Below, piece after piece: positions 1 through 8,624 of a stretch of DNA of 64,000 bases. Under the pieces are notes generated by a model, which saw only the letters and a list, made by a program, of their open reading frames with translations, ran no database searches and was not told the origin of the DNA. The stretch covers positions 124,001 through 188,000 of the forward strand of contig NZ_BILY01000003.1 of assembly GCF_004000805.1 (NCBI RefSeq). Direction: 5' to 3'. How positions within the stretch are numbered: the stretch's first letter is position 1; each line of letters starts with the position of its first letter. The position numbers and the translations under genes are program-made. This DNA comes from Paenibacillus glycanilyticus NBRC 16618. GTDB lineage: Bacteria > Bacillota > Bacilli > Paenibacillales > Paenibacillaceae.

Positions 1-93
1 CAGCGTGACCAGTGTAGAAGTTTCGCTGGATTTTGCATAACGCCCAGGGAATTGAACGGAACGGTCAACCCATTGTTTTCTTACATATGCCAT
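1..93 (-). CDS. Phage structural protein, N-terminal fragment (runs off the window)
   Basis: The frame starts with ATG at 93 and stays open to the window edge, giving about 31 residues that begin MAYVRKQWVDR. A strong AGGAGG site lies about 6 bases upstream, just after the stop of the preceding tail gene at 108. Position at the distal end of the tail operon suggests a tail-tip, fibre or neighbouring structural protein. No domain can be recognised in so short a piece, so the role is inferred only from its place. Confidence 0.6.
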   Translation of the reverse strand, partial: MAYVRKQWVDRSVQFPGRYAKSSETSTLVTL

Positions 94-107
94 GTTTAAT
101 CCTCCTG

Positions 108-1637
108 TTATCCGGCCCGTATCGCCCAGGTCTGCCCTGCCGAAATAGTACCGCAATAAATAAAGCCCTTTTCGACAGATGCAGCAGCGTCAAAAAGGGC
201 TTGTATATCCGTTTGCCAACGGTTCGGATCGTCAAAACTAATCCGCTGTGTGCTGTCCCAGGTACGCCGCGGCCGGAAGCCTTCCGGCGTCGTTCCTAAT
301 CCGTCACGTATGGAAACAAGAGCAGCTTCGAACCGGTTCAGCGAAGCGAACGTTTCAACCGTTGTTGTCGTCCGATTTGTTGTGAACGATAACGCCGGTA
401 TGGTATAGCTGAGCGAATTCAGATAATTCGCCAGGTTCGCGGCGTTCTGTTCAATCGCGTTCATATCGGCAGCGTTCAGCTTGTCCGAGCTTGTCCAGGT
501 CTTTGGCGCCGGTACATACCCCGAACCGTTACGATATGGGAACAGGGCTGCAAGGTTCTCGCCGGTATAGTCAGGATGCGCGTCAATAAGGTCATAGACG
601 TCTTTGCTAATCTCGTACAGCCGCATTCCGTCAAAGTTCACATATTGGCCGGTTGTGCCGGACATGAAGCAATGACATGCAGCTGATTGGGCAACCGACA
701 ATTCAGTTGGCGATAGCTTCAGGTATGACGTGCCGTAACCAGTTGTAGACGTTATTTTATTGCCTGTCTTTGATGGATAGCCGCTGCCGTTGTAATAATC
801 GAAGTAAGCCCAGCCAGCGCTTCCGGTGCCGCATTTCACATCAACAAGCATGATATAGTATTTCGTTTTGTCGAATACATTGAAGATGCCACCCCAAAAC
901 GCATTTGCTGAGTTGGAGGACGTTGCAATTGATAGCTTCAGAGAATTGTTTCCTTGTGTCTTTGTTGTGCTATCCAATGCAATTGCAGCTGAAGCCCCTG
1001 TTGCTAACCCGATTATGGTTTCAAAATTCCCCCGCGTGCCTAGCAAGTTATTCAGCGGGCCAATTACCGGCGGTTCCGTGTATGGAAACATAGCCGCAAG
1101 GTTGGCGCCGGAATAGGCCGGATCAACGTCAATCTTGTTATATGTCGCCTGATCAATCTCATAAACCCGCGCATTGTCGAATTGTGCCCAACAGGATGTT
1201 CCGAGCGCGCCCCAATTCGTTATCCGCATTTGAGCAGCTTCATCCTGCGCCGGCGTGTACTTGATATAATGCGTTTTGTTGTCCGGTGAAGATGTTGTTT
1301 TTGCCAGCTCCGCATTGCCGGCGCCGTTGATGATAAGAATGTTAGCCGGTGATATGCCGTCTGTCACAACGTCAACCAGGTAAATATAATACTTTCCGGC
1401 GAACAGTAGCGTTGTTGGTTGCGGCCGCTGCATGAATCGTTGGTTGTTGGTATCGGCTGCCGTTCCCGTGATGCGCTGCGCGTAGTTGTCGCCGCCCACG
1501 TTTTCCAATGTAGGCATAGAAGTGTTCCTTAGTCCAGACAAGCCATTCCAGCCCAGGGCATACACCCCGCTGCCGTTATACGTCCCGCCCTGGACATTGA
1601 AGTTCCCACTTGTTCCGAGCAAATTATATAAAGCCAT
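108..1637 (-). CDS. Phage tail fibre / receptor-binding-like protein with duplicated module
   Basis: A 509-residue protein. Residues about 4-190 and about 197-372 are two copies of one module. Each begins with LLGT.GNF, has an aromatic-rich middle (YYIYLVDV and YYIMLVDV), and ends with a YEI...Y..ID..P.Y.G.NLAA.FPY signature, which suggests paired beta-sandwich (carbohydrate-binding-like) domains. Next comes a linker with TSSDKLNAADMNAIE, a pattern common in baseplate and fibre proteins, then a C-terminal segment of about 100 residues. The gene lies directly after the tail-tip gene, with a GGGGGTG ribosome site. The likely role is host surface binding at the tail tip. The family is inferred from architecture and position, not from a recognised named domain. 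Confidence 0.6.
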   Translation of the reverse strand: MALYNLLGTSGNFNVQGGTYNGSGVYALGWNGLSGLRNTSMPTLENVGGDNYAQRITGTAADTNNQRFMQRPQPTTLLFAGKYYIYLVDVVTDGISPANILIINGAGNAELAKTTSSPDNKTHYIKYTPAQDEAAQMRITNWGALGTSCWAQFDNARVYEIDQATYNKIDVDPAYSGANLAAMFPYTEPPVIGPLNNLLGTRGNFETIIGLATGASAAIALDSTTKTQGNNSLKLSIATSSNSANAFWGGIFNVFDKTKYYIMLVDVKCGTGSAGWAYFDYYNGSGYPSKTGNKITSTTGYGTSYLKLSPTELSVAQSAACHCFMSGTTGQYVNFDGMRLYEISKDVYDLIDAHPDYTGENLAALFPYRNGSGYVPAPKTWTSSDKLNAADMNAIEQNAANLANYLNSLSYTIPALSFTTNRTTTTVETFASLNRFEAALVSIRDGLGTTPEGFRPRRTWDSTQRISFDDPNRWQTDIQALFDAAASVEKGFIYCGTISAGQTWAIRAG

Positions 1638-1654
1638 CCCCCTGCACCCCCTTT

Positions 1655-3265
1655 CTAGCCCATCGCTTCCGTTTGCACTTGCAGATAACCTTGAAACGTC
1701 AACGTTTGCTTCGTGATATAGGCGTTGTTGTCCGTGCTGCTGAATGTCGATTCGATTGCAACCGCGTCTGACAGCTCATGCGCCGGATTTCCGCGCCAGT
1801 TGATTGAATACTTGTTACGGTATGCCTTTTGAGCTAGAAGCCAACCAGCAACCGCCTTGGCCTGCGCCTGCGTGTTTATTAAGGTGATTCCTTCCAGGCT
1901 GAGCGTGTCACCTATCGTAACCGTGGAATCAACCGCTGAAGCAATGGCCGATGTATTCAGGTCTGTCCAGTATGTGATGTCAACTTGCTTCGTTGATTTC
2001 TGAAGCTCAATTTTTGGTTCAGCGTACACGTTGTCTAGGTCAATCCGGTCAACCGGCGTTGTCGGCGGCTTCATCTTTTCCACCGTGATGATGTTGTCAC
2101 GAGATATGAAAATATTGCACATACCGGCAATGGCAACCATCTGAAGGGCCGTCTTGCAATCCACCGATTTAGCCAGGCTATTGGTTGTGATCGACTTGAG
2201 CGAATTGTCCAGGCTGAAGTTCGTAATCCCGCAGATACCGAAGATTTCAACGCCCAGGTCATAGAGCGACTTCGTGACCGGCGTTAACCGTTCATAGGTG
2301 TAATTGCTCATTAAGTCCATGTTCGTCCTGGCCTTGAATGTCGCGGTCATTGATCCTTCCTCACTCGTCCATTCCCAAAGGAGATATTTACCTAGTGGCA
2401 CATATTCCACCTCGCCGGATTCCAAAACAACGCCTAGTTCCGCTTCAACCGTCTGCCGCTGCTGAAGGTATTGGGCAAAGCCCGTGGGATTCAGGATGTT
2501 GTATTGACGGTCTGAATTGTCCAGCGTGAACGTAAATTCCGGTGAAGGCAGCTGGCCGCTTGTCATGTCAAATTGCTCTGTCAGGTTGCAAGTGATCAAC
2601 GAATTGCCATCGAACACTTTGACAAGACCAAAGTCAACTTCTTGCATTCGCAGACGTCTGAAGGGCTTGTTCCATTTCTGAACTTCAACATATACTTTGT
2701 CATAGTTCAAAAAGTTACCCGTGACGTCCACCGTTGTCAGCGTGTTGCCAGTAATGGTTATGTCTTCGATTATGACGGCGCCCCTGCCGCTTCCCCGTGA
2801 AGCAAATACCCTGAAGTCCGTTGCATATTCATTTTCATCAGGATGGAATGTCACCGTCACACCTGGGCTTGTGTGCTGGCTTCCGAAGTCAAAGACAATC
2901 CAAGGCGACAACTGCAATCCAGTGACATCCATCAAGAATAAGCCTTGTGCATCGCTGAGCATGTTACTGGCAAAGCCCACAATTCCATTATTCTCAACCA
3001 CAGAATCAGGAAAAGAAAAAGAACCATCAAGGCTAAGCCTGTCAGGTTCCCATGTCGCCAGTTTGAAAGTGGATCTTCTTAAATCGTCATTCATCTGCGC
3101 TTTGTTACTGATATAAGGCGCTTCAGCCGGTGATCGCGTGTTATTGTTGACCGCTGTCACATCGCCTTCCGCTTCAACGTCAGATACGTCAACGGTGATC
3201 CGTGCCAATACCTGGCGGGCCGGCGCGTATACGGCATCTTTATAACCTTGTGTAGTGTCTTGCAC
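1655..3265 (-). CDS. Phage tail-tip / baseplate hub-like protein
   Basis: A 536-residue protein that starts with GTG at 3265, 7 bases after AAGGGGG. Its place after the tape measure and the DUF6711-like gene fits the distal tail or tail-associated-lysin position of siphophages. The middle and C-terminal half (about residues 220-500) contain VEAELGVVLESGEVEYVPLG and ALQMVAIAGMCNIFISRDN. These resemble the hub folds of tail-tip proteins, where a tail protein is followed by a short helical insert. No lytic domain is apparent. It probably closes the tail tube and carries the fibre encoded next. The general class is fairly sure; the precise family is not. Confidence 0.65.
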   Translation of the reverse strand: MQDTTQGYKDAVYAPARQVLARITVDVSDVEAEGDVTAVNNNTRSPAEAPYISNKAQMNDDLRRSTFKLATWEPDRLSLDGSFSFPDSVVENNGIVGFASNMLSDAQGLFLMDVTGLQLSPWIVFDFGSQHTSPGVTVTFHPDENEYATDFRVFASRGSGRGAVIIEDITITGNTLTTVDVTGNFLNYDKVYVEVQKWNKPFRRLRMQEVDFGLVKVFDGNSLITCNLTEQFDMTSGQLPSPEFTFTLDNSDRQYNILNPTGFAQYLQQRQTVEAELGVVLESGEVEYVPLGKYLLWEWTSEEGSMTATFKARTNMDLMSNYTYERLTPVTKSLYDLGVEIFGICGITNFSLDNSLKSITTNSLAKSVDCKTALQMVAIAGMCNIFISRDNIITVEKMKPPTTPVDRIDLDNVYAEPKIELQKSTKQVDITYWTDLNTSAIASAVDSTVTIGDTLSLEGITLINTQAQAKAVAGWLLAQKAYRNKYSINWRGNPAHELSDAVAIESTFSSTDNNAYITKQTLTFQGYLQVQTEAMG

Positions 3266-3277
3266 GCATACGCCCCC

Positions 3278-3628
3278 TTACCGTTCTACCACGTCAAATT
3301 TTAGGTCTTTGTAACGAACAACTCCGTTCTGAACATCCATGACACCAACGTTCCGGTCACTACAATAAAAGGTTCCGGTCTTCAATTGGCCGGTTCTTGG
3401 ATGGATAAAAGTAACCGTGAAGAACACGTTTTGAACGGCGTTCAGGATCGTGCTTAAATCGGCTTGCGTAACATAAGACCAAGTAAAGGAAATTTTATCT
3501 TTCGTTGCAATGCGTTCAACGATAGCCAGGCCGTTAGCATTCCGTTCCGCTTTGCTCAGGTCTTGAATGCCTGGCTGCATGTCAGAAGGGGAAGGCATGT
3601 CCACCCCATTTATTTTGAAAATAGCCAA
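3278..3628 (-). CDS. DUF6711-like phage tail protein
   Basis: A 116-residue protein with a TTG start at 3628, preceded by AGGAGGG at 8-base spacing. The sequence begins MAIFKINGVDMPSPSD and contains a predicted beta-rich core around ISFTWSYVTQADLSTIL. It resembles the small tail proteins (DUF6711) found between the tape measure and tail-tip genes of Firmicute siphophages. The role in the tail is unknown and is inferred from gene order. It may be a distal-tail or baseplate component. Confidence 0.65.
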   Translation of the reverse strand: MAIFKINGVDMPSPSDMQPGIQDLSKAERNANGLAIVERIATKDKISFTWSYVTQADLSTILNAVQNVFFTVTFIHPRTGQLKTGTFYCSDRNVGVMDVQNGVVRYKDLKFDVVER

Positions 3629-3641
3629 CCCGTTTTCCCTC

Positions 3642-6173
3642 CTATGTCACATTAATCAACGAACCGCCCAGGCGGGCGTTCTCATTGGTCAGGTATTTAT
3701 TTAGCACGCGGGCCACGGTCACGCCGTCCATTTGAATAACTTGGCCGCTGCCCTGGTTGTTCTGCCCCATTTGCATAGCCGTCAGGACGGCCGTGCCCAG
3801 GGCGCTTGCTATCTTATCCGTGAAGCTCGTATTCTCCAATGGAACAACCATTTCCGCGCCAGCTTCGCCGGCAATGTAGTTGCCCATGTCCGTTTTGCCG
3901 TCCACAATACCACCGCGGGCCAGTTTCGGAAGGCGCGGGATATTGAAGCCAAAGGAGCTATAACCGGTTATCTTCTCCACCCAATCCGGCACATCAATTT
4001 TAATTCCGTTGATGCCGTCAATGATCGCGTTCACCGCGTCAATGATTTGGTTAAGAGGAAACTTGATCAAGGAATACAGTCCTTCAAATACACCCTTGAA
4101 GACTCGCTGAACGCCTTCCCACGCCGTTTTCCAATCTCCGGTGAATACTCCACGGATGAATTCAAGAACACCCAAGAAGGCTGTTTTCATGCCGTTAATA
4201 GCACCGCCGATAGAGTCGAAGGCGCTGCTGAAGACGTTGACCAGCTTGCTGCCCACCCATTCCGCAAACGGTTTAAGCAAGTCCCAAAGCTCTTGAATTG
4301 CCATTGTGATTCCCTTCCAAAATCCAAGGAATACATCGCCCAAGAATGCCCCGAACGGTTGCAATACGTTTCGCCATATGGAAGTAACAACTATTCCGAG
4401 CGTCTGGAAGGCTGGCCCAATCACTTCAGCAATAGCCTGGCCCAATGGGACAAGAACTTTTTGCCAGAAGGCTTTTGCTATTTCGGCAACGGTGCCGAAC
4501 GCTACACCCAGATAATCACTCAGGACTGAAGCCAACGGCTTGATAACTTGGTTATGGAATTTAACCAGGTAGTCACCCAATGGGACAAGTATGTTCTTCC
4601 ATACCCAACCGGCCGCTTCCGTCACAGCAGCCCAGGCAGCAACAAAGGCTTTGCCCAGGTATGCACCCAATGGAACAAGAACTTCTTTCCAAAGCCAAAC
4701 AGCAGCATCACCTATTGCCTTCAGTACGGCATCGACAACCCCGCGGAACTTGTCATTGGTTTGGTAGAAGTAGACAAAGGCAGCCACCGCCGCGGCTATG
4801 GCCGCAACGATAAGGCCAATAGGAGATATGAGAAAAGCAAACGCCGCCCCAATTGCCCCTATTGCCTCAGTAACAGTCGCAACGATTGCGCCCCAATTAG
4901 CAATTAAAAAGGCCGCGGCAATCGCCGCCGCAATACCGGACAAGGCCGCGATAATGATTTCTTTGTTGCCAGCAATGAAATCAGCAATCCCTTTGATAAT
5001 TGACTTGACTTTATTCGCCATATCCTGAACCTTCTTCGATACCTCGACAGTAGATGAAATAAATCCACCATCGTCCAGCGGTGGAATAGACAAGGCGCCC
5101 ATAGCCCCCACGCCCGCGCCAGCTCCGGCATCATCACCGAGGGTATCGCCTGCACCGCTGTCCGATTTATCCGGCAGCGTGTTGAACTCGTCAAATGATG
5201 CAAGCCCGCCCTTTGCTTCCTTCGCGGCTTTCTTGGCTGCCTTGCCGGTTTCCTTGTAAGCATCACCCAAGCCGCCAATGCTGGCCGCCTGGTTGTTGAT
5301 CGCGGCAGCCTGCTGCTTGCTATTGTTCATGATCGCTTTGCCAAAGAGTGCCTGCGAAAACTGCGCCACAATGTTCATGACATGTAGTAACCCTTGCCCC
5401 AACTTGGTCAGGATCGGTAGGACTACGTTCAGAATAGGCAGGAAGACTTGTCCAAGCGCCGTCTTTACGTCCTTCATGGTTTCAACGAACATCTGCAATT
5501 TGGTTGCCGTGTTGTTCGCTACCGTGTCGCCATATTTCCGCGATGCCTGTTCCAGGATTGCAAAGTATAGAATCTGCTGTTGGGTTTGAAAGCTTAGCTG
5601 GCTCCACGATTGATCGCCGGCGAACTTCTTGAATGCTGCCGTGGACGTCAACATGGATTGATTGACGTTTATGCCTAGGTCTTCAATCGCATCCGTTTCC
5701 CCTAATAAGCCGGAACGTATTCTTTCAGTCACTTCCTGCATTGACTTGCCGGTTGCTGAAGCCACAATACCGGAAGCCTTCAACAACTCCCGCGTTTTGT
5801 CCATCACATCATCCGTGCCGCTTGCAAAGTTGCTGATTAGGTTGCCGAACGTGGCGCCATATTGAATCACGCTTGTGCGGCCTAGGCCGAATGCCTTTGC
5901 CCCGTTCTTGGCCCAATCATCAAAGGCTTTCGCGCTGCTGCCCATTTGCCGGTTAATCTGCCCAACAGAAGCTTCAAAGCTTATGGCCTGCTTCGTGGCA
6001 TCAACAAGCACCTTGCCGATTCCTAGGGTTGCTAGGGTTACCGCAATCACGCCCATTGTCTTGCCCAATTTGCTTTTAAAATCAGCAATATCCTGGCTGG
6101 CCTTCTTCATTTCTTTACGCATACTGGAAAAGTCTGCGCCGGCGCGTACTAGCAAGTTCTTTACAACAGGAAT
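3642..6173 (-). CDS. Phage tail tape measure protein (probable ATT start)
   Basis: About 843 residues. The long helical N-terminal half carries the typical VRAGADFSSM opening and the segment SFEASVGQINRQMG. A Gly/Asp-rich hinge is followed by hydrophobic stretches and four spaced repeats of W...L.PLG.L. The C-terminal GGIVDGKT...IAGEAGAEMVVPL signature is common in tape measure proteins. It sets tail length and assists DNA passage. The open frame runs up to an ATG at 6245, but that ATG lies in a terminator hairpin and has no ribosome site. AAAGGAGG lies 8 bases before ATT at 6173, which gives (M)PVVKNLLVRAGADFS, the N-terminus usual in homologues. The ATT start is an inference. Confidence 0.9.
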   Translation of the reverse strand: MPVVKNLLVRAGADFSSMRKEMKKASQDIADFKSKLGKTMGVIAVTLATLGIGKVLVDATKQAISFEASVGQINRQMGSSAKAFDDWAKNGAKAFGLGRTSVIQYGATFGNLISNFASGTDDVMDKTRELLKASGIVASATGKSMQEVTERIRSGLLGETDAIEDLGINVNQSMLTSTAAFKKFAGDQSWSQLSFQTQQQILYFAILEQASRKYGDTVANNTATKLQMFVETMKDVKTALGQVFLPILNVVLPILTKLGQGLLHVMNIVAQFSQALFGKAIMNNSKQQAAAINNQAASIGGLGDAYKETGKAAKKAAKEAKGGLASFDEFNTLPDKSDSGAGDTLGDDAGAGAGVGAMGALSIPPLDDGGFISSTVEVSKKVQDMANKVKSIIKGIADFIAGNKEIIIAALSGIAAAIAAAFLIANWGAIVATVTEAIGAIGAAFAFLISPIGLIVAAIAAAVAAFVYFYQTNDKFRGVVDAVLKAIGDAAVWLWKEVLVPLGAYLGKAFVAAWAAVTEAAGWVWKNILVPLGDYLVKFHNQVIKPLASVLSDYLGVAFGTVAEIAKAFWQKVLVPLGQAIAEVIGPAFQTLGIVVTSIWRNVLQPFGAFLGDVFLGFWKGITMAIQELWDLLKPFAEWVGSKLVNVFSSAFDSIGGAINGMKTAFLGVLEFIRGVFTGDWKTAWEGVQRVFKGVFEGLYSLIKFPLNQIIDAVNAIIDGINGIKIDVPDWVEKITGYSSFGFNIPRLPKLARGGIVDGKTDMGNYIAGEAGAEMVVPLENTSFTDKIASALGTAVLTAMQMGQNNQGSGQVIQMDGVTVARVLNKYLTNENARLGGSLINVT

Positions 6174-6232
6174 GTTTAACGCCTCCTTTCCTATGGTTCT
6201 GTAACTCTTATTTGTTGAATTCCAAGCAAAAG

Positions 6233-6260
6233 AAAACCGCCCCATTATTGGGCGGTTTCC
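6233..6260 (-). terminator. Terminator-like hairpin just before the tape measure gene
   Basis: AACCGCCC and GGGCGGTT pair around a six-base loop. On the minus strand the stem is followed by TTCTTTTG. It lies between the immunity gene and the tape measure start. Together with the hairpin at 6335-6365 it could isolate the inserted toxin-immunity unit. Late transcription into the tape measure gene must pass it. Confidence 0.55.
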
Positions 6261-6334
6261 TTAACTATAGTTCACCGTTAAGTGATAACAACCTGCACTA
6301 GCAGGTTAGGTTTATTTAGCAGACCACACATACT

Positions 6335-6365
6335 AAAAACGAAAAAGCCCTCCAAAGAGAGCTTT
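6335..6365 (-). terminator. Terminator of the toxin-immunity unit
   Basis: On the minus strand AAAGCTCTC, a four-base loop and GAGGGCTTT form a nine-pair stem with one G-T pair, followed by TTCGTTTTT. It lies about 50 bases after the stop of the SUKH gene and fits an intrinsic terminator for that cassette. Confidence 0.65.
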
Positions 6366-6413
6366 ATCGAACAAACTTAGAAAAGTTGTAATAGCACCAC
6401 TTATCTTTAAAGA

Positions 6414-6956
6414 TTATTTTGAATAGTTTGTAGAGTTGATTTGATTCCAAAACCAAAAATGGGATCCTTGTGAAACAATTAGGCGCTCAAAGAACAGTTC
6501 GAAATTTAATTTAATATCTTCGCCTTCACTATCAATAGAATCATAAATTGAACGGTCAAATAAATAGTCTTCCCTACCCTCGTTTACACGATCTCCATTA
6601 ACGAAAATAACGGTTTGACCATATGCAGCTATTGGATATAGGTGCTCAGGTACATGATGTATATTCAAATAGTCAATTATATCATCAATACCAAAGATTA
6701 TCCAAGAGGGATTAGACCGACCAGATTCATCTTGAAAAAGAATAGCACCATCATGAATAAGTAAAAATTCACGATAATCTTGTGGAATTTTGAATGCAGT
6801 TTCTTCTGTAAATTCATTGATTCTTTCTTCTGTGCATGCATTATGAAAGACAAAGGAACATTCAAACAAATATCCTAGTTCTCTTTGGCCTTTTATGATT
6901 GGAGTGTTAATCAATCGTTCTTTTAAGCTGGTTAGAGTTAAGAACAGATTATTCAA
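6414..6956 (-). CDS. SMI1/KNR4 (SUKH) family immunity protein
   Basis: A 180-residue cytoplasmic protein without signal or membrane segment. The SUKH core is visible as IPQDYREFLLIHDGAILF (about residues 53-70), followed by IFGIDDIIDYLN and PIAAYGQTVIFVNGD. Known SUKH proteins bind and neutralise secreted nuclease and other toxins of polymorphic toxin systems. This gene follows the HNH toxin gene by 10 bases on the same strand, the usual toxin-then-immunity order. Base composition is much richer in A+T than the flanking tail genes, which indicates separate acquisition. A hairpin terminator follows. Direct antitoxin activity against the neighbour is inferred. Confidence 0.85.
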   Translation of the reverse strand: MNNLFLTLTSLKERLINTPIIKGQRELGYLFECSFVFHNACTEERINEFTEETAFKIPQDYREFLLIHDGAILFQDESGRSNPSWIIFGIDDIIDYLNIHHVPEHLYPIAAYGQTVIFVNGDRVNEGREDYLFDRSIYDSIDSEGEDIKLNFELFFERLIVSQGSHFWFWNQINSTNYSK

Positions 6957-6966
6957 TGTATCCTCC

Positions 6967-8004
6967 TCAATAATATGCCCACCAATTTGTGAATTGAGTA
7001 TGTTTATCAGGATATAGCGGGATTAAATTTGAGTAGTCATTATTACCACCATATTGTAACGGCCTAATGTGATGAATCTCGCCTTTTGTGGTTACCCAAT
7101 CTACGTATCCGTAATTAGTATCGTACCATGTTTTGAATTTGTCACGGATTTTATTATCAAACTCTGTACGTAGAGTTTGGTTTACTGTTGATGAAACTGC
7201 AGTATAATCTGTTCGCGCAGGTGGATTAGCATTCATCCATCCATTTATATCAACACCATAATAAAAGGGATAGAGAACACCATTTTTATTAAGTAGTATA
7301 CCATTTTCTTCTGCGTCAACAAATACGTCTGACCCTGTTGGTTTACCTGATGAATCTGTCCAAATTCCTAATCCGGAAGAACGAACTGCATAATAATATG
7401 TTTTACTGATTGGAATGATTTTTTTTGTAGAAGCTCCAACGTATACTCCACTGCCCGTGAATGTATGATTTATCCCATCCACCTTGGTGTAAGTTCCCAA
7501 CTCAGTAACACTCCTATAAAGATCAACAACTCCTGTAACTGTTGTTGCTTTTTGACCATTTAACTCTACAATCCTAAGATATAGATAAGGTGATGTATTA
7601 CCCGTAACAATGAATTCTGTTTGCAAAACCACTTCACTAATAACGGCGGAAGTGCTACTTAAAGAATTTAGTGTTGCATTTGTTGAGACGGGGCTATTGG
7701 CCGAATAATAAGAATGTCCAGATTCTTTTGTAACGTTAATTGTATTTGGTGAATCAGCAAGAGCATTAAAACTATTAATTAATTGTTCCTTTTGCATAGT
7801 ATTTGCATCGTTTAAAATTTTGTTACTTTCATCAATTTGCACGGTAGATACAGGCTGCCCGTCAATTAAAAGAAGCGAGAATAATTGCTTCTGATGAATT
7901 GGTTCTGCCGGTTCTACCTGAGATTTAGCTGCAGATACTGAAAAAGGAGAAACTACTAGCACTGTAAAAAGCATGAATATAAATACTGCCATTCTTAATT
8001 TCAT
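6967..8004 (-). CDS. Secreted HNH-family nuclease toxin
   Basis: A 345-residue protein. Residues 1-26 form a Sec signal peptide (KLR, then a hydrophobic core, then VSAAKS). The middle region (about 110-240) is Ser/Thr-rich and beta-strand-like. The C-terminal 60 residues carry the nuclease signature HHIRPLQYGGNN..NLIPL, then H..FT.WW, which fits an HNH/Endo VII-type toxin with a conserved His pair, Asn and final His. It is AT-rich and sits between the tail chaperone and tape measure genes, followed by its probable SUKH immunity gene. Known prophage cargo of this sort gives the lysogen a competition weapon or self-immune toxin. Whether it is exported by Sec or released at lysis is not known. 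Confidence 0.8.
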   Translation of the reverse strand: MKLRMAVFIFMLFTVLVVSPFSVSAAKSQVEPAEPIHQKQLFSLLLIDGQPVSTVQIDESNKILNDANTMQKEQLINSFNALADSPNTINVTKESGHSYYSANSPVSTNATLNSLSSTSAVISEVVLQTEFIVTGNTSPYLYLRIVELNGQKATTVTGVVDLYRSVTELGTYTKVDGINHTFTGSGVYVGASTKKIIPISKTYYYAVRSSGLGIWTDSSGKPTGSDVFVDAEENGILLNKNGVLYPFYYGVDINGWMNANPPARTDYTAVSSTVNQTLRTEFDNKIRDKFKTWYDTNYGYVDWVTTKGEIHHIRPLQYGGNNDYSNLIPLYPDKHTQFTNWWAYY

Positions 8005-8040
8005 AATTAAAAACGCACCTCTCAGTTAATTATTTATGAC

Positions 8041-8052
8041 AGCTGGCCAGCT
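8041..8052. repeat. 12-bp perfect palindrome upstream of the toxin gene
   Basis: AGCTGGCCAGCT is its own reverse complement. It lies 37 bases upstream of the toxin start, in the cassette's leader, and could be an operator. No regulator can be assigned. Confidence 0.4.
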
Positions 8053-8118
8053 TACCATAGCACAACAAATAACCATTTTTTGTATTAATACTATAATTCT
8101 ACTTAAACCACCATTATT

Positions 8119-8168
8119 AGACAACGAAAACGAAACTGCGATAAACCGCAATATCATTTTCGTTGTCT
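8119..8168. repeat. Long inverted repeat at the upstream edge of the toxin cassette
   Basis: AGACAACGAAAA (8119-8130) and TTTTCGTTGTCT (8157-8168) are perfect 12-base inverted copies, with an inner TGCG/CGCA pair at 8137-8150. On neither strand does a proper T-run follow, so it is not a classical terminator. The 8005-8261 gap around it holds no gene that I can support. The repeat may mark the insertion boundary, be an operator, or end late transcription before the cassette. Confidence 0.55.
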
Positions 8169-8261
8169 ATTTATAAATTAAATGTTAATATAGCTTGCTT
8201 GTCTGCTTAGTATGAACAACAAAACTTGTAAAGCGCCTTGTTAAGCAGTGAGAAGAGCCCT

Positions 8262-8624
8262 TCAATTTGCCGTTCCGTTGAATACAGCGTGTAGTCTTTT
8301 CACCTCTGCGAACATTTCAGCAGCAGTCTGCTTTTTCTTCTTCGGCTTGCTTTTCTTGCCATCGTCAAAAACCTTGTCATAGGATGGGAACTTCTTCACG
8401 CGCTGATAATACGCGCTAAGATATGCAGTTTCATGCGCTCTACGGTCAGCCCGCTTCTCATTCGCTACATATTCCCCAACCATTACGCTAAGCTCATAAG
8501 GCGTCATTTCGTCATACTCATGAAGCTTCAAACCGATTCGAAAAGCGGTTTGAAGCGATTCTTGCCAATCGAATATAACGCCCTCAGTTGCCTGCTCCTG
8601 CCCTTCTACTTCCCCGCCGGTGCG
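8262..8624 (-). CDS. Tail assembly chaperone, T extension reached by -1 frameshift
   Basis: This frame adds 120 residues to the first 110 of the preceding chaperone when ribosomes slip at 8624-8630, giving a GT-type fusion of about 230 residues. The frame opens right at the slippery site, because a TGA lies just upstream, and it contains FDWQESLQTAFRIGLKLHEYDEMTPYEL (split here at the TTG that could be read as a start at 8531). The MTPYEL...V..Y pattern is typical of T domains in siphophages. The C-terminus is Lys-rich (KKSKPKKKKQ). Known GT proteins coat the tape measure during tail assembly. No good ribosome site precedes 8531, which supports frameshift expression. Confidence 0.75.
   Translation of the reverse strand, partial: RTGGEVEGQEQATEGVIFDWQESLQTAFRIGLKLHEYDEMTPYELSVMVGEYVANEKRADRRAHETAYLSAYYQRVKKFPSYDKVFDDGKKSKPKKKKQTAAEMFAEVKRLHAVFNGTAN

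Noticed and set aside
3732-4529. Plus-strand frame of 265 codons opposite the tape measure gene
   Set aside because: Shadow of the real gene, with no ribosome site or domain.
3642-6245. Tape measure start at ATG 6245
   Set aside because: That ATG lies inside a terminator hairpin and has no ribosome site; the added residues do not resemble the family N-terminus.
8262-8531. Independent gene starting at TTG 8531
   Set aside because: No convincing ribosome site, and the protein pattern continues upstream into the frame reached by -1 slippage.
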